A stretch of 64,000 nucleotides of DNA from Amia ocellicauda. Lineage: Eukaryota > Chordata > Actinopteri > Amiiformes > Amiidae. Below the pieces are notes generated by a model that saw only the letters and a list, made by a program, of their open reading frames with translations, was not told the DNA's origin and did not search any database. Positions 41,455 through 51,066 of the stretch are shown piece by piece; the first letter of the stretch is position 1; every line of letters starts with the position of its first letter. The DNA is taken from positions 744,001 to 808,000 of the forward strand of contig NW_027102659.1 in NCBI RefSeq assembly GCF_036373705.1. Direction: 5' to 3'. A program made the position numbers and the translations under genes.

Positions 41455-42198
41455 ATGGAATATGCTCAGAAAATGTTTTTGATCCCTCAGGAGCAGCTTG
41501 AGAAACTGAGAAAAAATGTTGTCGGGCCAGAGCCCATTAGACAAACGGCCAAAAACAACCTGGACTCTGAAATGAAAGCTATACAGGCCAGGGCCGATTT
41601 AAATCAGTATTCCAAAGCCCAGTTGTATACCAACACGTTACAGCGCTACCTCCGTCTGGTTAGACAGGGTGAAAAAGATCAAAACATTTTAACTTTAACC
41701 ATGGCCTCTCAAGAAAATGGTTCTGGGGCTGATGCGGGGGGTACGGTTGATAAAGATGTTGCGGTGACCGAACCTGTTGAGAGTTCAGAGGGAGATGTTG
41801 TAACGGATGTTTTGAGAAACATGCCGGCCAGAAGCAAAAGACATGCAGAATATATCCTGCACAAAATGGTTCAGAAACCGCGGGTAACGGCTTGGAATGA
41901 ACAGGGTGAATTTGTTTTTAAAGGACAACTGATCAAAGGTTCACACATGTTTGATTTGTTGAAGAGTGTCACTAGCACTAATAAGGTACCCGATAGTCGC
42001 CGACCTGTAGGCTGGAATGCTTTCCTACAGGCGATGGCCTGTCTGAACATGCCCCAATCAACAGTTCCTAACCAGGAAACGCGACAAAAAATCCGTCTGT
42101 GTAAAGAGGTGGAGCCTGATCTGACTCCGATATCTCATTACTCTGACCGTGCTGAGCGACCATCCTCAGGATCTATCCATCGTTGGGAAGCTTATTAA
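41455..42198 (+). CDS. Conserved Polinton protein (247-aa family), copy 3 (complete)
   Basis: This is the only uninterrupted copy. The N-terminal 75 residues are helical and charged, starting with an aromatic-rich MEYAQKMFLIPQEQL and including a QLYTNTLQRYLRLVRQ segment. A Gly/Ala/Ser-rich linker (about residues 83-105) follows, then a second basic helical domain (DVLRNMPARSKRHAEYILHKM, about residues 119-139) and a Ser-rich tail. Proteins with this start recur in animal Polintons next to the basic protein. It starts 2 bases after the preceding stop, so it is probably made from the same transcript. Function unknown. Confidence 0.7.
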   Translation: MEYAQKMFLIPQEQLEKLRKNVVGPEPIRQTAKNNLDSEMKAIQARADLNQYSKAQLYTNTLQRYLRLVRQGEKDQNILTLTMASQENGSGADAGGTVDKDVAVTEPVESSEGDVVTDVLRNMPARSKRHAEYILHKMVQKPRVTAWNEQGEFVFKGQLIKGSHMFDLLKSVTSTNKVPDSRRPVGWNAFLQAMACLNMPQSTVPNQETRQKIRLCKEVEPDLTPISHYSDRAERPSSGSIHRWEAY

Positions 42199-42377
42199 TC
42201 TCATGTTTTTATTTGTCTCCCCTGTAAATAATGACCCGACAAACATTTTTTTATTTTTATTTTTTATTTTTCAAATGTTGTACATTTATTTATACCATAA
42301 CCCCTGCTTTGTATAAGAATTGTGTTGAATAAAAACAAAACTAATGATTCAAAGGCTGTTTTCATTATTTTTTCACC

Positions 42378-42950
42378 TTAACACGCATGACATCTTTTAA
42401 AATCCTCACAAGAACACCCCATCTGTATACACGGCTGGCTAGGGTCGTAAGTCATTGTGTTATAAGGGGGGATCCACAGTGTCCTGACAAACTCTGCCAC
42501 TTTTTTATCATTTTGGCCTAAATCCTCACTGTACAAGGCCATAATATCGGGGTATGACCTTCCTTTAGATCTATGATATAAGAAAAACACACAGTGTTGA
42601 CCACAAGTGAAGGTCTGAAGACTTTGTACTTGACGACCGCTGTAAATGGTTTCTTGACAGTTGTTGAGCAGAAAGTTATTGATCTTCCGAGGGAAAGGTC
42701 TGAAATCCGGGGGGTTTGCATAGGAATCAAAAAATTCACCACGGTGGTCCTCCCTTAGATAAATAGCCAGCCAATGTTCTCCGGGCATATTTTTAGGGTG
42801 TGTGTTGATTATGTACATTGCAGGTAAATTCTTGACCTTAAATTTAGTCAGCTGATCGCAGGTGTAGACTCCTTGAAACAGTTTCCGTGAGCTGGCCAGG
42901 GCATTCATGATGTGGTTGAGCTCTCTGGTGTTCATTTTAATAATAATCAT
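42378..42950 (-). CDS. Adenain-like cysteine protease, copy 3
   Basis: 190 aa, uninterrupted; His59, Asp75, Gln109 and Cys116 all present. It differs from copy 1 at a few surface-type positions (for example Asn to Lys near the C-terminus). Confidence 0.88.
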   Translation of the reverse strand: MIIIKMNTRELNHIMNALASSRKLFQGVYTCDQLTKFKVKNLPAMYIINTHPKNMPGEHWLAIYLREDHRGEFFDSYANPPDFRPFPRKINNFLLNNCQETIYSGRQVQSLQTFTCGQHCVFFLYHRSKGRSYPDIMALYSEDLGQNDKKVAEFVRTLWIPPYNTMTYDPSQPCIQMGCSCEDFKRCHAC

Positions 42951-44244
42951 ACATAACGTTTCTCCTCTGATTCACCTCAATAATGTTGTCAAACACTGCA
43001 TACACGACCATATTAACAGTGCGTGGTAGAGGCTGCTTGAAACGCATCTCCAAACGCATATTGCCCGTCTTCATCAGTGAAAAATGTTGCCCACACTCTT
43101 CGTCAGGGGTCAGGTTGAAACCGTACAGGGTGTAACCGCTGCAGTATTCCCGGCGATCGATCAGCAGAGTTTGATCCTTGAGATGGCGACCCGTAGCCAG
43201 TACTAGACTGTCATATTCACGAACCGCATTGCCGATTTCAAAGTCAGGTTGAAAAGGTCTGGATGGAACCTGCACACCATCGACGTACAACGCTATAAAT
43301 TCCGCGTTATAATGTTTAAAGTTAAAGGGGTTCTTGTTGTAAACCCCGGTAAATGCATCATTATCTTCGAGACCTATAATAACCTGTTTTGGGAGCTGTC
43401 CTAGAAACAGATTTTCCTGGTTCATCACCCGTGTCCCTGCGGGGATACTGTGGACTTTCATATAGACTCTTTCAATCGGGTACTTGGCGTTTGCCGTCAT
43501 TAACGCCTGCGCGTGTCCTAGTTTAACCGCCGGGGAGACGGACACTTTTTTCACAAACAGCGAGGCCGATAATATGGTCAGTTTATATTTTTCAGTATCA
43601 GGGGTCATCAGACAAAAAGCACTTTTACTACGGATCATTTTAATTTTAATGTCTACCCCGTTGAGCATGAGTTTTTCTTGGAAAAATATGTCTGCATGGA
43701 TATGCCCCATTAGCTCAAAGGTCCTCCCTTCTGTTGAAAAGGCCATTCTTTTTTGCAAACCCTTATTGAGTCCCTCTGGATCCTTGTCGTCCATAGCTTC
43801 CGGGATGTCTTTGAAGAAAAGGCCGGGGCTGAACTGTTTGCTTAGGGTCTCCTCACTATAATTAAGTATACACTCCATCATGGCTCTATAGGGGTAAGTA
43901 TTGCTGCTTTGACTAATGAGCCGATCTCCCAGGGTCACATCCACCTGTGAAAACATGGTGGCCACCGGGTAATTGATGACCCCAGCGTTGGTCGTCTTCT
44001 CGATTGCATCGCCATTCTCATCAGTCACTTTACAGTTCATTAAAATAAATGTGTTATTCAAATCAATATAATCCTCGCCATTGCCAGCTATAAAAAACTC
44101 CAGAGGGGCCGTGTCTGAAATTGCAGAAAGAGGGGGAATCTCTACATATATGCTCTTATCTATACTCGTTTGAGTGTATGGAACTGTAAACAGATCCAGT
44201 TCTGATTTGACGCATTCTTCCGATAGACTGTGGACAAAAGACAT
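42937..44244 (-). CDS. Major capsid protein, copy 3
   Basis: 435 aa, uninterrupted, nearly identical to copy 2, with a 14-base overlap onto the protease. Together with copy 2 it is the best template for the family. Confidence 0.92.
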   Translation of the reverse strand: MSFVHSLSEECVKSELDLFTVPYTQTSIDKSIYVEIPPLSAISDTAPLEFFIAGNGEDYIDLNNTFILMNCKVTDENGDAIEKTTNAGVINYPVATMFSQVDVTLGDRLISQSSNTYPYRAMMECILNYSEETLSKQFSPGLFFKDIPEAMDDKDPEGLNKGLQKRMAFSTEGRTFELMGHIHADIFFQEKLMLNGVDIKIKMIRSKSAFCLMTPDTEKYKLTILSASLFVKKVSVSPAVKLGHAQALMTANAKYPIERVYMKVHSIPAGTRVMNQENLFLGQLPKQVIIGLEDNDAFTGVYNKNPFNFKHYNAEFIALYVDGVQVPSRPFQPDFEIGNAVREYDSLVLATGRHLKDQTLLIDRREYCSGYTLYGFNLTPDEECGQHFSLMKTGNMRLEMRFKQPLPRTVNMVVYAVFDNIIEVNQRRNVMYDYY

Positions 44245-44246
44245 GT

Positions 44247-44736
44247 TTAAAAGATGTATCCTGAGGCTCTATTTTTCTTTCTTTGAGACTTTCTTTTTGC
44301 AGGTTTTTTCTTGTGCTGTTTCCTTCTCCGAGTGTTTCCACGATATGTTGGAGAATGAGAGATTCTTCGTTTTTTGTTAGCCACGGATCTTTGTCGCGCC
44401 CTGGTGGACACATGCTGTTTCTTCTTTTACCCCCCCTCCTCGCCATTACCATGAGACCCGAACCCTCCTGATGCTCATGGCTAGCTGCCCGGTTCATAAC
44501 ATTGGTGAACACGTCACTAACAATATTTTTAGCCGCTGATTTCAAGTGGGGTCTGGCTATAGCAAAGCCTCTCTTAAGCAGGGGTATGGCCATTCTAAAG
44601 AGACCACGAAAGAGTCCTCCTCGACCGGCGCCATACATTGTGGGGGCTCCTACAATACCGGGCAAGCCGTTCCATCTTGCATCTTGTAATAATCCACATA
44701 GGCGCTAGGATCTACATAACCCCTCGAGGTAGCCAT
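44247..44736 (-). pseudogene. Basic virion-type protein, frameshifted, copy 3
   Basis: Same missing base as copies 1 and 2 (near 44672) and a 2-base insertion near 44397 as in copy 2, though here the inserted bases read GC rather than CC. Confidence 0.7.
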
Positions 44737-44737
44737 T

Positions 44738-45584
44738 TTAATAATGTACACACTGTTTCAGGGGTCGAAAATGTAGTTTGACATTAACTTTACCGAAGCG
44801 GAAGGGTACGTTGATATTCTGATCCGATTTTACTTCGATCGTGATGTTGTCAAAGTGGGTCTTTGAGACTGGTACGTAGTGTGGTTTGTCATAAGTAATT
44901 GTGACCATGTCATTGCTTTTACCTTTAATAAGTACATTTCTCAAAAGGGGGACATAACTATCCCCAACCCTCTGGTGGGTTATGATATCCGTATACACAT
45001 AAAGAGTGTAAAAGCCGCCCCACCACTTCTGAGAACCTGCTCTCTGTGTCAGAATAGAACCCAAATATACGCCCCAGTTGGCCGCTGGTTTGAATGCTAA
45101 TACCTGGTTTTGACACCTTGTACACTCTGTTTTTAATAGGGTTGTAATATAGCTTGATGTTGGGGGTGCCTTTTGTGAACTGTTTATGCATCTCATCTAA
45201 TATTTTATCCACATTGTCATAATAACCTCCTTGTATCGTGAATGTCCATTGACTCTTTTTAACATCATCAAAAATGGCGAAGGTGGCATTCGTATCTTGT
45301 AAAACAGCCCAAGTGTAAGGATACTGTATTTCCGCCAACCCCACTTCCCACGACCCCCTTAGATCTATAGATTTTCCAAATTGTACCGTGTAACTGGATA
45401 TTTCATTTTTAGGATATATATCGAGAGAGGCATTACTGGGTAGAGTCACGTAGAAGCCTCCTGATTCCATCTTGAGAATCGAAAGTAATGCCCCCAACAC
45501 ACCCGCGGGCATGTTGTTATAAGGATTGAATATCGCAAACCTGTTGTTCCGGGACCCAACTATTGAACTTTTCAGGCCATCCAA
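44738..45584 (-). pseudogene. Penton-like minor capsid protein, frame break, copy 3
   Basis: Only the universal frame break (about 45015-45050) is seen; both flanking frames are open. Confidence 0.87.
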
Positions 45585-46608
45585 GCCATTTCATCAACAC
45601 ATATTTTTTCCGGTTCTGGGTTTTTTCAGCTAATATCTTTTCAACTCTGTATACACTGTCTTTACCCACAATAATTTTTTGTAACTCGGCTTCGTAAAAC
45701 GTTCCTTCTATATCCTCCCTGTCATAGTCTTTTAACCGGTACACGGGGGGGTCTCTAGCCAACTGTTCGGTAACTGTAAAATATTCGTCAGAAAATGTTT
45801 GTTCATAACCTTTGGCAAAAGTACTCCTTAGCTTTGAAACGCGAACCACATCACCGATGTTGAACTAATAAGTAGTTTTTCCCTTCTTAATAAATGGTCC
45901 GTATAATTTTTTATAGACCTTAAAAGAATTACTTTGATCAACATCTAAAGGCTTCATTTTAATACTGGTGTGATACCCTTGGTTGTAAGCATCGATAAAA
46001 TCCTGAACTTTATCAAAATACTTGAACGTGTTGACCGCTGTAAAATATCTCCACATTTTGGTCTTTATGGTGCGGTTAAACCTCTCCACTACCGATGCCC
46101 TAAGCTCATTACCGGTGGTGAAATGATGTATTTTGTGTCTCTTCAGTAGATTCTGAAATTCTCTGTTGAGAAACTCTTTTCCTTTATCAGTCTGCAGTTT
46201 TTTAGGACATCGACCCTGGGACAATATATCCTCAAAGGCCCTTGTCACCGCCCAACCTGTTTTATTATGTAGAATGCGAGCCCAGGCATATTTTGATAAC
46301 ACATCGATACACATCAACATCAATTTGTGACCATTGTTATGTTTTGATAAATTTGACATATCGACTAGATCCATTTGCCATTGTGAATCTATGTCAGTTG
46401 CATATACGCGGTTTCTGTTAAAGTTAATCCTGAGAGGTTTATGTAAGGTATAGGCGTCTTGTTCCCGTAACCATTCTGAAACAACCACATCATTAACCTT
46501 CACTCCGGCCTCAGCGAGTCCTCTTTGAAAACCCTTCTTACCCGCCAAACCCCCAATCTTGGCTGGGTTGTAGTATAGTTCCTGCATTTGGGGAGCTTGC
46601 CGAGTCAT
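45517..46608 (-). pseudogene. Chromodomain integrase, one nonsense codon, copy 3
   Basis: TAG at 45865-45867, shared with copy 2, cuts between catalytic core and chromodomain. The core with its Asp, Asp and Glu is open from 46608. Confidence 0.9.
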
Positions 46609-46663
46609 TCTGTCAAATAACCACACAGACCCACACTATGCGCAAAGTTTTTATACAAGGTTT

Positions 46664-46669
46664 TTTATT
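46664..46669 (-). terminator. Poly(A) signal of the right-end genes, copy 3
   Basis: AATAAA on the - strand, 112 bases past the Bcl-2-like ORF. Confidence 0.5.
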
Positions 46670-46780
46670 CAACTTCAGGAGAGCAGATACCCCTTTTTAG
46701 ACATTTGAGAAAAGTATAACATACACAACAATTTTTTCTACGGTCCAGACAAAAAGAAATCAGATGATTGGTTACTTGAT

Positions 46781-47173
46781 CTATATCAACAAATATACCT
46801 GTTTCTTTATCTTGTAGGCACACACCTCAGTTACATATGTAAATAAAACAACAATATGACCTATTTTAAAAGTAAACAGAGGTGTATTAAACATGCTCAG
46901 TAAAAGGTCATACAGATGTTGATGAAATGGCCTAATATCATTCTTGGCCCCCTTGAGCCCTTCATCCAAGTGTTCGTACCCCCCGGTCTTTGTTACAGCA
47001 GCCATTAACTTTTCCAGGTTTGAAAGTTGATCCTCATCGATGGTTAAATCTGTAGAGATAAGGCTCGCGTTGCCTACTTTTCTGTCAAGCACATGGTGTA
47101 ATAGCGCTCTCAGGTTAGCTGCAGAGTGTTGATGACAGAACCAGTTGCAGAAGCAGTCCAGAACATTCCCCAT
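46781..47173 (-). CDS. Bcl-2-like small protein with N-terminal lipidation motif, copy 3
   Basis: A 130-aa open frame from ATG at 47173. It starts MGNVLDCFC: Gly2 followed by Cys7 and Cys9 fits N-myristoylation plus palmitoylation. The middle has a helical segment and the C-terminal part (KIGHIVVLFTYVTEVC, about residues 103-118) resembles the BH1 region of Bcl-2 proteins, where NWGRIV-LF is typical. No C-terminal membrane helix is in this frame. Directly after the stop, an adjacent frame is open and could encode the following helices, so an intron, a frameshift or damage is possible. DNA viruses often carry Bcl-2 homologues to delay cell death. The family call rests on this short match only. 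Confidence 0.5.
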   Translation of the reverse strand: MGNVLDCFCNWFCHQHSAANLRALLHHVLDRKVGNASLISTDLTIDEDQLSNLEKLMAAVTKTGGYEHLDEGLKGAKNDIRPFHQHLYDLLLSMFNTPLFTFKIGHIVVLFTYVTEVCAYKIKKQVYLLI

Positions 47174-47185
47174 GTTCAAAGTCCC

Positions 47186-48034
47186 TTAGTTCAGGTCAGA
47201 GTCTGAATCAGTGGCGTAGATGTCGAATTCTTCGTCGCTGCCCCCAGCTTTAACTTCTTTACGGAAGAAATAAGCTTTTAGCTTGCCAGCGGTTTTTCTA
47301 CTCGGCTCATCCAGGTCATTGAGCAGCTGCCCAAGTTTCTCAATTATAAACGGCTCCTTTTTCAGCTCCAGCAAAATCTCATCTATGATTTTCTGGACTT
47401 GTCCCACAGTGACATGTATGTGGGAGTAAGAGAGCGCCTTGATTAGTGCCGGTTTCAGCCACGGTTTGTTCAGTCTTCTGTAAAACACGTTGAAATAGAA
47501 CAGGAAATAGTAACGGTCTGGTTCAAACAAACAACTGTGTCTCAACTGACTGGGGTGATTCACTTCACACCCCCGACAGACTTCTTTCAGAGCTCGGTCG
47601 ATGAGAGCACTCAGAATATACACCAGGGTGCTTTTAACCACTCTGCTTACTTGGTCACATACCCCGGGCAAAAATCCTGCGTCTTCATCACGCCCCCGGG
47701 ACAGTCCGATGCTCATTGGGTCGCCTGGTGGTTTGTGGGGTGTTTCTCCATCCATTGGACTGACCCCCTCCTGAGACACACAGACGGTAGACAGTTCGGC
47801 AAAATCGAGGCCCTCCATGAGCTCCAGAGGCTGGGGATCCCCGAGACTCATTTGGACATCCATCGCACCGCATGTTGTTTCGTCCTGAGGGACCGGGGTC
47901 TGAGGTCTTGGAGAGTAACCACAGTCAAAGGGTTCCAGAGTGTATACAAAATCTGGGGAATAGAACCAGGGGTGATCCCGGGTTTGAAGAGGCCTGTAGA
48001 GCCTGTCGACGTCCGCAGCTTTCGGGTAAGACAT
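47186..48034 (-). CDS. Cys/His-motif protein of unknown function, copy 3
   Basis: 282 aa, open, nearly identical to copy 2, with the same C-x2-C-x3-H-x5-H-x-C cluster and acidic Ser-Asp tail. The end is 13 bases from the Bcl-2-like ATG. Confidence 0.7.
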   Translation of the reverse strand: MSYPKAADVDRLYRPLQTRDHPWFYSPDFVYTLEPFDCGYSPRPQTPVPQDETTCGAMDVQMSLGDPQPLELMEGLDFAELSTVCVSQEGVSPMDGETPHKPPGDPMSIGLSRGRDEDAGFLPGVCDQVSRVVKSTLVYILSALIDRALKEVCRGCEVNHPSQLRHSCLFEPDRYYFLFYFNVFYRRLNKPWLKPALIKALSYSHIHVTVGQVQKIIDEILLELKKEPFIIEKLGQLLNDLDEPSRKTAGKLKAYFFRKEVKAGGSDEEFDIYATDSDSDLN

Positions 48035-48112
48035 TCTCTTTAATTTTAAACCATGAATGAATTGTTGCACCTTTTATCCTATCTCTTCACTACGTCACGA
48101 CACACCGCCCTC

Positions 48113-48542
48113 TTAGAAGAGAGTAGCCCCTGAGCCGTCAGACCCCCCTCCAAAACCCCACACGTCGTCTGTCGTAGTTCTGCAAGCTTTCCCATTCACA
48201 CCTTTCAAAACCCTGAGTCGGAGACTCCATTTCGCATTCTCTTGGACCCTCTTGCAAGCCTTCTAGAGTCTTATCCACAAGCCCCAGATCTCTCCAGGCC
48301 ATCACCTTCAACCAGTCCTCATAAGAGTATTCAATTACCGTCTCAAAAGGTTCCAACGTACCCTCCTTCTCTCCCAAAGCAAGAAGCTCCACTCCAACAT
48401 AGCTGGGATCCCTTTTAAAGCGGTAACCCCGTCGAGCCCCCCAGAACAACACCCAGGAGCGTTCAATCTTCAAATTGGTGAGTACAGGAACCCTTGCCCG
48501 GGATTGTTTCTTGCGGGGTTTCATGTTGATGTCGCTGGACAT
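48113..48542 (-). pseudogene. Right-end acidic protein, internal deletion, copy 3
   Basis: The N-terminal 120 codons are open from 48542. A deletion of about 281 bases (relative to 30011-30291) at about 48173 removes the central part and shifts the frame, so the ORF ends at 48138 with an unrelated tail. The promoter-like TATTTAA is retained at 48610-48616. Confidence 0.65.
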
Positions 48543-48609
48543 GTTGAAGAAGCGGGATGTTTCAGAAGCTGAGAATTAAAGAGGTATTGCCTAATAGAAG
48601 CGCGGGTTC

Positions 48610-48616
48610 TTAAATA
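48610..48616 (-). promoter_or_regulatory. TATA-like box of the rightmost gene, copy 3
   Basis: TATTTAA on the - strand, 68-74 bases upstream of the ATG at 48542. Confidence 0.45.
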
Positions 48617-48660
48617 GAGAGGAGAGTTTCGGGGCGTTGCCTTCAGAGGGGTGGGGGTAT

Positions 48661-48845
48661 TTATGGGTGGCCTTGTTGTTCAGGGTTTTATGGGTGCACA
48701 CTTTCTGACGGATATGACGTAGGAATAATTAAGGAAATAACTCTACCTAAAATCACGCCCCCCAATTATGACGTAGGAATATTAATAAGCTTAGGGCATA
48801 CGTCATAACAAAATAGGCCGCGCCCAAAAAACCCTACTATCTACT
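48661..48845. repeat. Right terminal inverted repeat, copy 3
   Basis: 185 bp, reverse complement of 32676-32860; ends ...CTATCTACT. Contains the same TGACGT sites. Confidence 0.93.
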
Positions 48846-48851
48846 CTTATG
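48846..48851. repeat. Target-site duplication CTTATG, right of copy 3
   Basis: Pairs with 32670-32675. Confidence 0.9.
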
Positions 48852-49161
48852 TAGTTGAAGGCGCAGTATAGCTCTCATAGTCTGGTGGTGACGGAAGACC
48901 ACCAGCCGTTTGAACAAGCCATTCAGCATCACCTTGTTGGGTTAAGTGCAGGCACTGTCAGAGCGCAGGGCGTCCTGCCTTTGAAAGAGTTTCCGAAGTG
49001 TCCTGATGTGCCCTTTAGCAATGCCAAACAGGTCTGTGAAAATGGCATCCTTTCGCGGCACTTCAGACGCCATCTCACAGTCTAGCCGACCTGAAACGCC
49101 TGAGCCCGTTTTACCAGCAGGCTCCAACGGTAACCGTTTGAAGCAAGAGGCGGCGTTGTCA

Positions 49162-49233
49162 GTTTCCGTAGTGTAGCGGTTATCACATTCGCCTACCGCG
49201 CGAAAGGTCCCCGGTTCGAGACCGGGCGGAAAC
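49162..49233 (+). tRNA. tRNA-Val body with anticodon ACC
   Basis: A 72-base cloverleaf with intact stems and B box (one change in the T loop). The anticodon loop reads CTACCGC, giving ACC where sister genes have AAC; ACC would read a Gly codon. It may be an inactive mutant or a mis-decoding tRNA. Confidence 0.65.
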
Positions 49234-49824
49234 AGCCTGCTTTGGGCCGGCCCTTTTCGTCCTGCTTGCCCTCGTGGTTCCCCGCAGGCGGTGGGTGGCT
49301 TTTCTTCATTGGAGTGCCCGAAATCGGTGCTCTCAGAGCGTCCGTCCGTCGACAGGTTGAAATTGTAAACGCTGGTGTAGCCACTTTTAATTAAAATCTG
49401 ATGATGATGATGATGATATTGTTGTTCTTGTTCTTGTTGTTGTTGTTGTTCTTGTTTTTCTTGTTGTCGTCGTGGTCGCCGTCATTATTATTGTTAAAGT
49501 AAAGCAGTAGTTAGATTTGTTGCTACCGTAAGGTGTAGAAGGCACAATAGCTTTGTGATTGTCTGATGGTGGCACAAGACGAGCAGCAGCTGTTTGAACA
49601 AGCCATTGAGCATCACCTTGTTAGGGTAAGTGTAAGTCTTGTCATAGCTCAGGGCGTTCTTCCTTTGAAAGAGTTTCCAAAGTGTCCTGATGTGCCCTTT
49701 AGCAATGCAAAATAGGTCAGTGAAAATAGAAACCTTTATCTCACAGGCTGGCCCACGGGAAACCCCTGTGCGCGGTTTACCAGCCGGCTTCGATGGGAGC
49801 CATTTGAAACACCAGGACGGGTCG

Positions 49825-49896
49825 GTTTCCGTAGTGTAGTGGCTATCACGTTCGCCTCACACGCGAAAGGTCCCTGGTTCGAAACCGGGCGGAAAC
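49825..49896 (+). tRNA. tRNA-Val (CAC), best preserved
   Basis: 72 bases with fully paired acceptor and anticodon stems, CAC anticodon and intact A and B boxes. A run of four Ts that could end RNA polymerase III transcription lies about 70 bases downstream. Confidence 0.88.
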
Positions 49897-50501
49897 AACC
49901 CGCGGTGCACGCGTGCCAGTGCCGTGTTACCCGTCGCCATCTCTCTGCCCCAAGGCCGGCCGTCGTTTTCTCTTCCTCGGAGTGGCAAGAAATCCTGACC
50001 TTGAGAACAAACAATCGCAGAAGGGTAGCTTTGCGAGGCACTGGAACTGACACTTTTAAAATCGATACATGTTGTTGCTGTTACAATACGACCGTAGCAG
50101 GATCGGCGACATTGCTGTTACTCTTATGTAGTTGAAGGCGCAGTATAGCTCTGATAGTCTGGTGGTGACGGAAGACCACCAGCCGTTTGAACAAGCCATT
50201 CAGCATCACCTTGTAGGGCTAAACGCAGGCACTGTCAGAGCGCAGGTCGTCCTGCCTTTGAAAGAGTTTCCGAAGTGTCCCGAAATCGATGCACTCAGAG
50301 CGTCCGTCCGTCGACAGGTTGAAATTGTAAACGCTGGTGTAGCCACTTTTAATTAAAATCTGATGATGATGATGATGATGATGTTGTTGTTGTTGTTCTT
50401 GTTGTTGTTGTTCTTGTTGTCATCGTGGTCGCCGTCATTATTATTGTTAAAGTAAAGCAGTAGTTAGATTTGTTGCTACCGTAAGGTGTAGAAGACAACA
50501 G

Positions 50502-51066
50502 TTGGTATGGCGTGTGATATCAAAACATTCAGAATACTTTTAACCTATATAATTTATAAGCTTTGTAAAATAAACCCAAATATCTCTTTTGCGGGGATAA
50601 ACGCTGTTCTGAGTAGTTTGTGACTTGTTTAATACCAAACAAAGCATCGGTATAAAAATAAAAAAAAATCACTGTAAAAGCGCTAGTTATTTTAGATCTT
50701 TATAGTTATTTTCTAGGCTCAGGTTGTTTATTAGTGCTTATAAAGGCCTGAAATATTCTTAGTGGTTGTTGACTATAGGTCTTGATGCTTAAAAATGTTT
50801 TTTTGAGAGACCAAAAGGTTCTAATAAAAGTTTAGAGTAGAGAGGAGAGAGATCGTCTCCATCTTGGTTTCTATTTGAAATTTGATGCAGTGTCATTTTA
50901 TTGGTTGGTTTTGATATGTTAATTGGTAACAGGGCGGCACAAAGGCCAGACCAGAACAATGCCTTACAAGCAGATCCGGCATGTGGCCATCAGTATAAGT
51001 ATGAAGGTCTGGTCTTCAGCTCGACAGACTCATACTTACCTTTCGATTTAAGACTAAAGATCAACA
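50502..51066. other. 5' region of the left gene, copy 4
   Basis: Same A/T-rich promoter-bearing stretch as in copies 2 and 3, including TATAAG at 50994-50999. A 78-codon frame here is non-conserved and runs through the promoter; it is not a gene. Confidence 0.5.
50994..50999 (+). promoter_or_regulatory. TATA box of the spliced gene, copy 4
   Basis: TATAAG, 73 bases upstream of the exon 1 ATG at 51067. Confidence 0.5.

Larger units (their letters stand above)
32676..48845. mobile_element. Polinton/adintovirus-like element, copy 3 (both ends complete)
   Basis: 16170 bp bounded by 185-bp inverted repeats that start AGTAGATAG, with a 6-bp target duplication. This matches the known Polinton pattern (terminal AG, long inverted repeats, 6-bp duplication). 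Intact here: 265-codon protein, 111-aa and 247-aa proteins, protease, major capsid, Bcl-2-like ORF and Cys/His protein. Broken here: spliced gene, polymerase, ATPase, basic virion protein, penton, integrase and acidic gene. Confidence 0.95.
48846..50494. repeat. tRNA-Val repeat cluster 3
   Basis: Three units: 48846-49544 (AAC-type tRNA with altered anticodon), 49545-50125 (CAC-type tRNA) and 50126-50494 (no tRNA; the same internal deletion as 31034-31419). Microsatellites of GAT/GTT/CTT triplets lie at about 49397-49473 and 50360-50422. No protein gene supported. Confidence 0.8.
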
